37,390 bases of DNA, taken from positions 1 through 37,390 of the forward strand of contig DKPS01000265.1 of assembly GCA_002471345.1 (NCBI GenBank), written 5' to 3'. The stretch's first letter is position 1; every line of letters begins with the position of its first letter. Below are positions 9,314-17,301 of this stretch, piece by piece. Under the pieces are notes generated by a model. The model saw only the letters and a list, made by a program, of their open reading frames with translations. It did no database searches and was not told the origin of the DNA. A program made the translations under genes and the position numbers. The DNA is from Saprospiraceae bacterium UBA7328. GTDB taxonomy: Bacteria; Bacteroidota; Bacteroidia; Chitinophagales; Saprospiraceae.

Positions 9314-9822
9314 TGTTTCGGGGTTTTTGTTTCTGATTCAGTCTCTATGATACTTATTGCTTTGTAGAGTTTGCCACTATCATCATCAGCAAGAACGTAC
9401 CACAATGCATCTCCTCCGAAAGTATTATTACCCCATCTGTAATTCTGCGCGTAAGTGTATGTTATTCCTTTCTTGAGTTTACCTTTTCGACATTTAAATT
9501 TTTTTTGAAAGTCTTTTTTGGAAAGGATTACATTTTGTTTTCAACCTTCTTCATTATACCATATATAAGACCCAGCTCTCACTACCGTAAGTTCTTTGGT
9601 AATAGAAGTTACTGATGTGGAATGTTGCCATACATATTTATATTCACCTTGGTCTGATGAGATTGTCTGTTCTGGGTAAACAGGATTTGGACTATGTCTA
9701 ATAAAAATAGTTTCCGGTATTTTTCTAAGTTCATCTGGAAGAATTCTGGTTTTATTCGTCCATTGAGAATAGGTACAGGTAGATATTAATAAGGTGATGA
9801 ATAAAATGATTAATGATCGCAT
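9310..9822 (-). pseudogene. Secreted protein gene interrupted by an in-frame TGA
   Basis: From ATG 9822 the frame runs for 93 codons to a TGA at 9541-9543. The same frame then stays open for 76 further codons until a TGA at 9310-9312, which overlaps the ATG of the YceI gene. The first part has a signal peptide (MRSLIILFITLLISTCTYSQ). The second part is protein-like (KDFQKKFKCRKGKLKKGITY, GDALWYVLADDDSGKLYKAI). A single change of TGG (Trp) to TGA explains the break, restoring a protein of 170 residues. Seen: stop with no frame change, and the normal end coupled to yceI. Inferred: nonsense mutation or sequencing error. I do not recognise the family. If the stop is real, a 93-residue secreted fragment is made and coupling to yceI is probably reduced. 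Confidence 0.65.
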
Positions 9823-9923
9823 GATTTTGTGAATTGATTAAACAATACCTCAACGATATGTCAGAATTGAATAACTGAAGTCTCAACACAGGTCTTGGGA
9901 AGTCTCAATACACGTTATGAGAT

Positions 9924-11039
9924 TTAATTGATTTCTTTTCGTATCATTTTCAGATATTCACTTGGGGTCTTTCCTGTATTAGATTTGAATATTCTGTTGA
10001 AAGATGCCTTAGAATTGAAACCGCATTCAAAGGCTATACTTTGTAATGTAAATGTATTTAGATCGGCTGTTTTTAGTTGTGCTTGAGTTTCTTTAACTCT
10101 ACATTCATTTACGTAATCATGAAAGGATTTTTTAATGCCATGATTAATATGTTCTGATATTTTTCTAGATGGAGTTTTACATTTATTGGCGAATGATTTT
10201 AAAGTAAGAGTGGGATCAAGAAAGGCTCTATTGTTTATCATCTCATTTTGGATCTTTTCTAAGAGACTTTCATCAATTTCGATTTTAGAATAGGTCTTTA
10301 TTTCTCCACTTTCTTCAAAAGAAAGGCCACCCATGTTGATCTGAGTGATTCCACCATATGCTAAAATCAGAGATAGAATTCCGAGTATCACGGTTGTATA
10401 ATTAAAATCATAGTAGTTCTGATAGAAATCTCTCATTATCACTTCTACAAACCACTGAGCACAGAGAAAAAGCAAAATGATTAGTATGATTTTTAACCAA
10501 TTCAGTCTAATTTTTTCTATGTCAGAATAGTTGTCTTTTATTCTCCTTTGAAACCTTAAAATCAAGAGTATTGAGAAGAACGTATATATGGCCAGAGAAA
10601 TGAATGTTCCATCAAATTCTATTCTATAAGTAAGAGGCTCGTGTATTTCGAGCCAATACCATCTTTTGTAAGAATAGTTTTGAAAATTTAAAAAGACATA
10701 CAAACCAGCTTGTATTATAACAGGAATAAAATGTAAAAGGTGAATTCTCTTTATTTGGAATGAAGAATTGACAAGACTGTATACATATAAATATATCAAC
10801 GGACCAAAAGCAAATGAATAATAAATTGGATTGAAGTAAGCGTCAGGATTCTGCTGATATATACCACTTACTCTCATGAAAGCATCCATAAGCCAGAGAG
10901 AGACAGCAAGTAAGAGAAAGGATAAGATCTTATTGGGAAGCCTGTTCACTTTTTTAGGATACAGTACAATTGCAGCGAACAATCCAAGAATTATGATCGT
11001 ACTAATTGTAATTACATCTATATTGAATTCAATCTTCAT
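9924..11039 (-). CDS. AraC-type regulator with N-terminal membrane domain
   Basis: 371 residues from the ATG at 11039. Longer in-frame starts up to 11180 would add a polar leader and overlap the divergent gene, so the shorter form is preferred. The first ~230 residues contain about seven hydrophobic segments (for example ITISTIIILGLFAAIVLYP, FLLLAVSLWLMDAFMRV, FALIYLYVYSLV-like, LAIYTFFSILLIL, IILIILLFLCAQWFVEVIM). The last ~100 residues are an AraC helix-turn-helix domain with the signature region AFECGFNSKASFNRIFKSNTGKTPSEYLK. This 7TM-plus-AraC layout is common in Bacteroidota and would let the membrane part sense a signal and the cytoplasmic part bind DNA. The DUF1801 gene is transcribed divergently and is a possible target. 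Confidence 0.9.
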   Translation of the reverse strand: MKIEFNIDVITISTIIILGLFAAIVLYPKKVNRLPNKILSFLLLAVSLWLMDAFMRVSGIYQQNPDAYFNPIYYSFAFGPLIYLYVYSLVNSSFQIKRIHLLHFIPVIIQAGLYVFLNFQNYSYKRWYWLEIHEPLTYRIEFDGTFISLAIYTFFSILLILRFQRRIKDNYSDIEKIRLNWLKIILIILLFLCAQWFVEVIMRDFYQNYYDFNYTTVILGILSLILAYGGITQINMGGLSFEESGEIKTYSKIEIDESLLEKIQNEMINNRAFLDPTLTLKSFANKCKTPSRKISEHINHGIKKSFHDYVNECRVKETQAQLKTADLNTFTLQSIAFECGFNSKASFNRIFKSNTGKTPSEYLKMIRKEIN

Positions 11040-11151
11040 ATAAAGAAAAGGACTAAGATCATTATTAAAGATCAAAATATTCTTTTTTGATCTTTTCATT
11101 TGAATCATATATCTATTCATTGAAGAAAGAAAATCTGAAATAGCTGAAAAA

Positions 11152-11571
11152 ATGGAATTAATAACGAATCCAGCAGTCAAGGCAATATTTGATAAATATC
11201 CAGATCATGTTGGTCCCAAGATGCTTCAACTTCGAAATTGGGTCATAAAATGTGCAGAAGAGTTAGAAGAAATAAAAGTTCTTGTTGAAACTTTAAAATG
11301 GGGAGAACCAAGCTATCTAGTAAAAAAAGGAACTATGTTAAGAATGGATTGGAAAGAGAAAAATCCCAATCACATAGCATTATTTTTTCAATGTACAAGT
11401 ATGATGTTACCTACAATAAAAAGGGTGTTTGGAAACAGTCTTACTTATGAAAAGAATAGAGCAGTAATCTTTAATTTGAACGAAGAATTACCTGAAAAAG
11501 AGATTAAAGCATGTATTGAGATGGCATTAACTTATCACAAGTACAAGCATTTACCATTTTTAGGGAGATAG
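11152..11571 (+). CDS. DUF1801 domain protein (YdhG-like)
   Basis: A 139-residue protein. DUF1801 features: KYPDHVGPKMLQLRNWVIKCAEELE near the N-terminus, ETLKWGEPSYLVKKGTMLRMDWKEK in the middle, and a C-terminal CIEMALTYHKYKHLPFLGR. The fold is YjbR/CyaY-like; no activity is established. The start at 11152 is supported by MELITNPAVKAIFDKYP, the usual family N-terminus. It is transcribed away from the AraC-type regulator gene, leaving about 110 bases between the preferred starts for both promoters, and converges on the IscA-type gene 25 bases downstream. Confidence 0.88.
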   Translation: MELITNPAVKAIFDKYPDHVGPKMLQLRNWVIKCAEELEEIKVLVETLKWGEPSYLVKKGTMLRMDWKEKNPNHIALFFQCTSMMLPTIKRVFGNSLTYEKNRAVIFNLNEELPEKEIKACIEMALTYHKYKHLPFLGR

Positions 11572-11596
11572 GAGGAATTCAGACTAAATTATTTCG

Positions 11597-11944
11597 TCAT
11601 GCAGAAAAACTGGTGCCACATCCACATGTATCTTTGGCATTAGGATTATTAAACACAAAGCCTCTATTGTTCAGTCCTTCATGCCAATCGATTTCAATGC
11701 CGAGTAGATAGATAGCATGGGATTTTTCCATAAACACAGTTAATCCATTGATATCATATTCTTGATCTTTTTCATTTTTAAGATCAAAGCCCAGAACATA
11801 TGAAAACCCAGAACAGCCTCCTCCCTTGACACCAACTCTCAAGCCGTGATCATCAGGAATCTTTTGTTCGTCTTTAATTCTTTGCAACTGCGTTACTGCT
11901 GATTCAGTAAGATTCAATGGTTGTTCTATAAGTACTTCTGCCAT
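11597..11944 (-). CDS. HesB/IscA family iron-sulfur cluster assembly protein
   Basis: 115 residues from ATG 11944 (MAEVLIEQPLNLTESAV). An upstream in-frame ATG at 12028 would add 28 atypical residues and is not favoured; an AGAAAG stretch lies just before 11944. The three conserved cysteines of A-type carriers are present: Cys44 in GGGCSGFSY and Cys107/Cys109 in DTCGCGTSF. These bind or transfer Fe-S clusters to target apo-proteins in the cytoplasm. No isc or suf genes are nearby, so whether it is the ErpA, IscA or SufA equivalent cannot be decided from the window. Confidence 0.95.
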   Translation of the reverse strand: MAEVLIEQPLNLTESAVTQLQRIKDEQKIPDDHGLRVGVKGGGCSGFSYVLGFDLKNEKDQEYDINGLTVFMEKSHAIYLLGIEIDWHEGLNNRGFVFNNPNAKDTCGCGTSFSA

Positions 11945-12077
11945 CTTTCTTTCATTGATTACACGAATAACGCATTTTTTTGGGTTAGAGTTCTGTAGTA
12001 TCCTGAATTTTATTAGGCCCATTTCCACAAAGTGTCATCTATCAACGTACATTTACACATATAGTAGGTTATAATAT

Positions 12078-12593
12078 ATGGAAGTTGTAAATGCGCTATT
12101 AGAAATAGTGAAATATCTCGTGCCAGCAGTAGTGGTATATTTTTTAATGAAGAAATTTCTTGATGGGCAACAAAGTATTGAACATATTAAACTGAAAGCA
12201 TCTCAAAAGAATGAGACCCTTCCCTTAAGGTTTCAAGCATATGAGAGACTTTCTCTTTTATTAGAGCGGATTAAGATTCCTTCTCAAGTCATGCGATTGA
12301 ACACTCCATCTTCTGAAGCATCTGATTTAAAAAAAGCACTATTAATAAGTATTCAAAAAGAATTCGAGCATAATTTGACTCAACAGATCTATGTTTCAGA
12401 TGAGCTTTGGCAGATCATATCTTTAGCTAAAGACAGCGCATTAAATTATGTAAATCAAGCTTTTAGTTCTGCCAACGGAAGCCTTGAAGAATTCACCAAT
12501 CTTCTCCTTCAAGGAAATGAATCTCATATCAATCCCATCATATTGAATGCCCAACAAGCCATTAGAAAAGAAGTAGAAATTTATTTCAAATGA
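12078..12593 (+). CDS. Conserved membrane-anchored protein of unknown function
   Basis: A 171-residue protein with one N-terminal membrane segment (about 8-27, VPAVVVYFLMKKF) and a predominantly helical cytoplasmic-type body. I recognise it as the kind of small conserved Bacteroidota protein with no assigned function and do not propose one. Its TGA overlaps the ATG of the 5'-nucleotidase C-terminal gene (ATGA at 12590-12593), and that gene in turn overlaps the catalytic-domain gene, so the three form a translationally coupled set. This links it genetically to nucleotide hydrolysis in the periplasm. Confidence 0.75.
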   Translation: MEVVNALLEIVKYLVPAVVVYFLMKKFLDGQQSIEHIKLKASQKNETLPLRFQAYERLSLLLERIKIPSQVMRLNTPSSEASDLKKALLISIQKEFEHNLTQQIYVSDELWQIISLAKDSALNYVNQAFSSANGSLEEFTNLLLQGNESHINPIILNAQQAIRKEVEIYFK

Positions 12594-13342
12594 GGTATAA
12601 GTCAATATTATATTCATTGCTAATTCTGTGCATAGGTTGTGCGCCATATGTAGCGGAAAAAGATCACGTAGATGGACAAAATATTAGGATCAATGAGGAA
12701 TTAGTAAGAAGTGACTCCGCTATTGATGCGATGATTGGTCCTTATAAAGCCAAACTTGATGTAGAAATGAATGAAGTGGTTGGGGTAACAGAAGTTGATT
12801 TGATAAAAGCCACTCCTGAATCAACTATGGGAAATTGGTTTGCCGATCTGATCATGAATGAAGCAAAACTGTTAGACCACAGAGTGTCTTTTGCTATTCA
12901 AAATAGAGGGGGACTTAGAATTGGTTCTATAAAACAAGGAGAGATTACAAAAGGTAAAATATTTGAATTGATGCCTTTTGATAATTTTTTGGTAATCATG
13001 GAAACAGATGGAACAACAATGAGATCGTTTATTGAGCATACAGCACAAAATGGTGGTTGGCCTATGAGTAAAGAGGTAAAAGTGACCATGCAAGATACCG
13101 TTGTAAATTCGATTCTTATAAATGGAGATGAAATTAATCCTTCAGAAATCTATTTCTATGCTATTCCTGATTATGTCGCCAATGGAGGGTCTGATAGTAG
13201 CATGTTATCTGGTGAAAAACACGAAAACACGGGGATTATGATCAGAGATTTAGCCATCAATTATTTGAGAAAAGAATATAAAAAAGGAAATTCAATCAAT
13301 GCGTCGTTAGACCAGAGATTCACTCGAAAGAAATCCAAATGA
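12590..13342 (+). CDS. 5'-nucleotidase C-terminal (substrate-binding) domain lipoprotein
   Basis: A 250-residue protein with a lipoprotein signal (ILYSLLILCIGC, Cys17). It consists only of the C-terminal domain of the UshA/5'-nucleotidase family. Diagnostic segments are NWFADLIMNEA, IQNRGGLRIGSIKQGEITKGKIFELMPFDNFLVIME and YFYAIPDYVANGGSDSSML, which form the nucleotide-base binding pocket in full-length enzymes. The catalytic metallophosphatase half is missing here and is encoded by the next gene, which overlaps by 4 bases (ATGA at 13339). The order of the halves is reversed with respect to the single-chain enzymes. It presumably works with that neighbour to hydrolyse nucleotides in the periplasm. 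Confidence 0.9.
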   Translation: MRYKSILYSLLILCIGCAPYVAEKDHVDGQNIRINEELVRSDSAIDAMIGPYKAKLDVEMNEVVGVTEVDLIKATPESTMGNWFADLIMNEAKLLDHRVSFAIQNRGGLRIGSIKQGEITKGKIFELMPFDNFLVIMETDGTTMRSFIEHTAQNGGWPMSKEVKVTMQDTVVNSILINGDEINPSEIYFYAIPDYVANGGSDSSMLSGEKHENTGIMIRDLAINYLRKEYKKGNSINASLDQRFTRKKSK

Positions 13343-14250
13343 AGCGTAGAAAATTTATAGAGAACGGTTTTCGGATAGGAGCAGCAGCTCCGTTTATTTC
13401 GTCTGGGATGGATTTTATTCATGATTCATCAGAACGTCTTGTCATTCTTCATACTAATGATGTTCACAGTAGGGTAGAGCCATTTCCGTTAGATGGAGGC
13501 CGTAATGCGGGGATGGGAGGAGCAGCGAGACGAGCCACACTTATTAAAGAAGTAAGGGCTGCTCACAAAAATGTTCTTTTATTAGATAGTGGTGATATTT
13601 TTCAAGGTACACCATACTTCAATGTTTTCAAAGGTGAGATTGAGATTAAGCTAATGACAGAAATGGGATATGATGCCGCTACTATTGGGAATCATGATTT
13701 TGATGGAGGAATAGAAGGTCTTCATGCACAACTTCCACATGCAGACTTTCCATTTGTTATCAGTAATTATGATTTGTCTGATACAATTATGGGTGAGAGT
13801 ATAATGCCATATAAGATTTTTCAAAAAGGAAATATAAAAGTGGGTATTTATGGTTTAGGAATAGAATTAGATGGATTAGTCCCACAGCTTCTATATGGTA
13901 ATACTCAATATTTAGATCCAATAAAATCTGCTCAGAAATATGAGAAAATTTTAAAGCAGGAAATGGCATGTGACCTAGTGATTTGCCTTTCACATTTGGG
14001 ATTCAAATATCGAGATGGAAAGGTATCTGATATAGTCCTAGCACATCAGACTTCACATACAGATATTATTTTGGGAGGTCATACTCATACTTTTCTAAGA
14101 GAACCTGCAATAGAGAAAAATAGAAAAGGCCAAGAGGTCATCATTAATCAAGTTGGTTTTGGAGGAATTCTTATCGGGCAGTTAGAGGTCTTTTTTAATC
14201 GTAAAAGAAAGAAAAAAGTAAGTCACAAAAATAATATTGTAGTACGCTGA
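13339..14250 (+). CDS. 5'-nucleotidase catalytic metallophosphatase half
   Basis: A 303-residue protein made only of the calcineurin-like phosphatase domain of the UshA family. Metal-ligand motifs in order: DVH in LHTNDVHSR (41-43), Asp86 in DSGDIFQG, GNHDFD (117-122), His in CLSHLGF, and GGHTHTF. All ligands expected for a di-metal centre are visible. The N-terminus begins MKRRKFIENGFRIGAAAPFI, a twin-Arg-like signal (RRKFI) followed by a weakly hydrophobic stretch, suggesting Tat export of a folded metalloprotein. The base-binding domain is supplied by the preceding lipoprotein gene, which overlaps it by 4 bases. Together they probably make a two-chain nucleotidase. Confidence 0.93.
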   Translation: MKRRKFIENGFRIGAAAPFISSGMDFIHDSSERLVILHTNDVHSRVEPFPLDGGRNAGMGGAARRATLIKEVRAAHKNVLLLDSGDIFQGTPYFNVFKGEIEIKLMTEMGYDAATIGNHDFDGGIEGLHAQLPHADFPFVISNYDLSDTIMGESIMPYKIFQKGNIKVGIYGLGIELDGLVPQLLYGNTQYLDPIKSAQKYEKILKQEMACDLVICLSHLGFKYRDGKVSDIVLAHQTSHTDIILGGHTHTFLREPAIEKNRKGQEVIINQVGFGGILIGQLEVFFNRKRKKKVSHKNNIVVR

Positions 14251-14279
14251 TTTAGAATGAGTTATCTCAAAAAAACTTA

Positions 14280-14303
14280 ACACATTAGAAAAATATAATG
14301 TGT
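14280..14303. promoter_or_regulatory. Inverted repeat upstream of dnaA
   Basis: ACACATTA (14280-14287) and TAATGTGT (14296-14303) form a perfect 8-bp inverted repeat with an 8-base spacer, followed by an A-run. A perfect 10-bp palindrome TATACGTATA lies at 14324-14333. Both sit between the nucleotidase gene and the predicted dnaA promoter. The first could be a weak AT-rich terminator for the upstream operon or an operator. No cluster of TTATCCACA-type DnaA boxes is visible. Confidence 0.35.
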
Positions 14304-14373
14304 AAAAAATTGATTATAGCAACTATACGTATAATAAAAAAAATTATGTATAATTACGGATTGTCATAAATCT

Positions 14374-14405
14374 TTTGAGGAATTCTTTGCGACAGATTAT
14401 TTTTG
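14374..14405 (+). promoter_or_regulatory. Predicted dnaA promoter
   Basis: TTTG at 14374-14377 is separated by 20 bases from TATTTTTG at 14398-14405. This matches the Bacteroidota primary-sigma consensus (TTTG around -33, TAnnTTTG around -7) including spacing. Transcription would begin near 14412, giving a leader of about 75 bases before the dnaA ATG. Confidence 0.5.
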
Positions 14406-14487
14406 ACATATTTGTGCTGTTCCTATGACAGTCTTTAAAAACTGCCTTGGAAATTAAGATTAAACCAAAATCGTAGAACTAAAAGCT

Positions 14488-15897
14488 ATGTCTAAAACTC
14501 ATGGTGATGTATGGCAGAGATGTCTAGAGTATATTCGTATGAATATCAATCCCAATAGTTTTAAAACTTGGTTTGAACCTATTAAAGCAATTTCGCTTAA
14601 CGAAAAGTCTCTCACAATTCAGGTTCCAAATCAGTTCTTTTTTGAATGGTTGGAGGAGAACTATGTTACCCTACTTAAAAAAACAATAAAAAGAGAATTA
14701 GGACCTGGTGCTAAATTAGAGTACCAAATAGTTGTTGAAAACCATAAGGATACCATGAATGGTATTCAGCAGTTCACACAAAAGGAAGAGTATTCTGCTT
14801 CAGATATTAAAAATCCATTTGTAATACCCGGTATTAAATCTGCGAAAATAGAGCCCCAACTAAATGAGACTTATCGGATAGAAAATTTTATAGAAGGAGA
14901 TTGCAATAAGTTAGCTCGATCTGCTGGTAAAGCAATTTCAAAGAATCCAGGTAAAACAGCATTTAATCCTCTAGTAATTTATGGTGATGTTGGGTTAGGA
15001 AAGACCCACCTAGCCAATGCGATAGGAAATAGTGCATTAGAAGAGTTTCCAAATTTGAGTGTTCTGTATGTCACTACAGAAAGATTTACTAATCAGATTG
15101 TCGATTCTATAAAGAAGAACGAATTAAGCGAATTGACCCAATTCTATCAAGGCATTGATCTTTTGATCGTTGATGATATTCAATTCCTATCGGGAAGGAC
15201 TAAAACTCAAGAAATATTTTTTAACATATTCAATCAGTTGCATCAGTCGGGAAAGCAAATAGTAATGACTTCTGATAAGCCACCTAAGATGTTAGAAGGT
15301 ATTCAGGTTCGACTGATATCCAGATTCAAATGGGGACTTTCAGCTGATCTTCAAGAACCAGAATTTGAGACTAGGTTGGCAATACTTGCTTCAAAGTTAG
15401 AAGAAGGCATTGACTTTCCTAAGGAGGTTAAAGAATACATATGTTATAATGTATCTCAGAATGTAAGAGAATTGGAAGGTGTAATTGTATCGCTTATTGC
15501 ACAGTCTACTCTAAATAACAAGGTGATAAGCCTCGAGTTGGCTCAATCTGTAATTGATAACTATGTGACTAGTACAGAAGCTCAACTTACTGTTGATAAT
15601 ATCAAAAAACTAGTTGCTGAACATTTCTCATTGCCTATTGAAAAACTTCAATCAAAGACACGAAAGAGAGAAATAGTTATTGCTAGACAACTGTCTATGT
15701 ACTTGGCAAAGAATCATACTAAAGATTCTCTTAAGCAGATCGGAGCGAATTTTGGTGGAAGAGATCATAGCACTGTCATCTATTCATGTAAGACAGTAAA
15801 AGATTTGATGGATACTGATTTGTTATTCAGAGATACTGTTCAAGAATTAGAGAGAAAAGTTCAAATGCAACTCAATAGAGGGAAGATAGTCGTCTGA
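14488..15897 (+). CDS. dnaA: Chromosomal replication initiator protein DnaA
   Basis: A 469-residue protein, normal length for DnaA. Domain I is MSKTHGDVWQRCLEYIRMNI and following. A linker spans about 90-125. The AAA+ domain has Walker A GDVGLGKTHL (166-175; the first residues are GD where most have GG), Walker B LLIVDDIQFL (225-234) and the RLISRFKWGL arginine-finger region. Domain IV holds the DnaA-box recognition signature GGRDHSTVIYSCKTV at about 431-445. It binds DnaA boxes in an ATP-dependent way to open oriC and also acts as a transcription factor. The gene stands alone, converging with the HU/SPOR gene 20 bases downstream. The usual dnaA-dnaN-recF order is absent, as is common in Bacteroidota, and no oriC is recognisable around it. 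Confidence 0.98.
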   Translation: MSKTHGDVWQRCLEYIRMNINPNSFKTWFEPIKAISLNEKSLTIQVPNQFFFEWLEENYVTLLKKTIKRELGPGAKLEYQIVVENHKDTMNGIQQFTQKEEYSASDIKNPFVIPGIKSAKIEPQLNETYRIENFIEGDCNKLARSAGKAISKNPGKTAFNPLVIYGDVGLGKTHLANAIGNSALEEFPNLSVLYVTTERFTNQIVDSIKKNELSELTQFYQGIDLLIVDDIQFLSGRTKTQEIFFNIFNQLHQSGKQIVMTSDKPPKMLEGIQVRLISRFKWGLSADLQEPEFETRLAILASKLEEGIDFPKEVKEYICYNVSQNVRELEGVIVSLIAQSTLNNKVISLELAQSVIDNYVTSTEAQLTVDNIKKLVAEHFSLPIEKLQSKTRKREIVIARQLSMYLAKNHTKDSLKQIGANFGGRDHSTVIYSCKTVKDLMDTDLLFRDTVQELERKVQMQLNRGKIVV

Positions 15898-15917
15898 TTC
15901 TAGCCCTTTAACTAAAT

Positions 15918-17108
15918 CTAAAAATCTGGTGGATACAAGAACCATGCTTTATCAGAAATCTTGTTTTTGATATCATTCAATATATCATCAACATCTTCTT
16001 CTGTACATTCTATTTTTAATCCAACCCTGGTCAGACCATTGTGTTGTTCTGTATAAGGATCATAACCATGACTAATAATCAAGTTCCTCATTTGCTCTTC
16101 ATTATAGATTTGGCTAAATGTCCCGGTTATGATCACACATTTTTCTGTTTTATTAATTGAAGCTTCATCTAAAAAAGTGGGAGCCGAAGCAAGTTCTATT
16201 TCTGTATCTTCAGGAGTGAAAAGTCCTAGTTCTTTGGTCTGGTCATTTGAGCCAGATGTAGGACTAGTGAAAAGCTTGAGACCGAAATATACCAAAGCAA
16301 TAAAACCTAGAGTACTAAGAATTCCAATGACCCATGGTTTGTAATTTGATTCAGTCGTGTAAGAACGATGATATAAAGTTTCAGGAGCTGGAGTTTCTGA
16401 CTTCTTTTCTAGAATTCGATTCTTTTCAAGAGAAATTGAATGCTCATCATCTTGATAAAAATGATCTTTTAAAACTTCCTTGAGCTCATCTTTATCCTGT
16501 ATGTCATGTTCTATTCTGTCTAATTCATTGATCCCGTCTAGAAGCTCTTGGTCTATAGATCTTGTATCTTTTTCAACTGTGGTGCTAGAAACGGTCTTGA
16601 CCAAAGTAGAGTCGATTAAATCATCTTTTTTGATTTCTTCAATTTTTGAGACCAATTTGGCAGTGGTAGGCAAGGATTTGGGCCTTTTTGACTTCTTTTT
16701 GGATTTGTTTTTAGCGGATTTGGAATTGTCCTTTTTAATGGATTTTAATGAATTGAGGGTCTTAATAATGTGTTTACCCTTATTAGTAATACTTATGATT
16801 CCAACCTGTGGAATTGTTACTATACAATGTTTCTTTAGGTTCTTTTCAAGTATTTTAGAATAAGCTTGAAGTGCTTGCTTTGCTTGAGGTTTATTTAGTT
16901 TAAAATCTTTTTGGATTTGATCAAGAATTTTAGCGTTTTTACCTTTTCTTTTTCTAATTAGAGTTAAAGTTTTAGTAGACTTTTGTTTTCCCTTGCCATT
17001 TGTAAATTGAAGAGTGCCTATAGGGTCAAGATATATTGGAAATCCATCCTTAAGAGTATCAAAGATGGACATTGAGATTGCTCTTCTCACTTTTTCTGAT
17101 TTGTGCAT
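15918..17108 (-). CDS. HU-like / SPOR domain bitopic membrane protein
   Basis: 396 residues (384 if the ATG at 17072 is used). Residues about 13-110 resemble the HU/IHF-like fold (Asp-Gly-Phe-Pro-Ile-Tyr-Leu-Asp-Pro-Ile-Gly-Thr-Leu, then SKILEKNLKKHCIVTIPQVGIISI). A Lys/Ser-rich linker follows at 128-145. Then comes an acidic region, one membrane helix at about 259-280 (WVIGILSTLGFIALVYFGL), and a C-terminal SPOR-like domain at about 322-396 (KCVIITGTFSQIYNEEQMRNLI...AWFLYPPDF). The N-terminal part would be cytoplasmic and the SPOR part periplasmic, where SPOR domains bind denuded glycan strands at division sites. Proteins of this composition are common in Bacteroidota; function is not known to me. 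It is convergent with dnaA. Confidence 0.85.
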   Translation of the reverse strand: MHKSEKVRRAISMSIFDTLKDGFPIYLDPIGTLQFTNGKGKQKSTKTLTLIRKRKGKNAKILDQIQKDFKLNKPQAKQALQAYSKILEKNLKKHCIVTIPQVGIISITNKGKHIIKTLNSLKSIKKDNSKSAKNKSKKKSKRPKSLPTTAKLVSKIEEIKKDDLIDSTLVKTVSSTTVEKDTRSIDQELLDGINELDRIEHDIQDKDELKEVLKDHFYQDDEHSISLEKNRILEKKSETPAPETLYHRSYTTESNYKPWVIGILSTLGFIALVYFGLKLFTSPTSGSNDQTKELGLFTPEDTEIELASAPTFLDEASINKTEKCVIITGTFSQIYNEEQMRNLIISHGYDPYTEQHNGLTRVGLKIECTEEDVDDILNDIKNKISDKAWFLYPPDF

Positions 17109-17301
17109 CTAAGATAGACATATATTAAATTTTATCATATAAAATATGACCTCAATTTTAGTTTCAAAGATTAGACCTATCAATGTTGGTAAATCAGTAC
17201 ATCGAATAATATTTATGCCACGATAATAGTGTCGTATAAATTATTTGATGGGGAAAGTTCAAAAATGATAGGTGGCTTAATTAGCTAGAATAATTCAAAG
17301 T

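Noticed and set aside
9541..9543. TGA read as selenocysteine in the interrupted gene
   Set aside because: No SECIS-like stem was evident just downstream, the family is not a known selenoprotein, and a TGG to TGA change explains it more simply.
14251..14487. Possible oriC beside dnaA
   Set aside because: No cluster of TTATCCACA-like boxes and no long AT-rich unwinding array with repeats; Bacteroidota often have oriC elsewhere.
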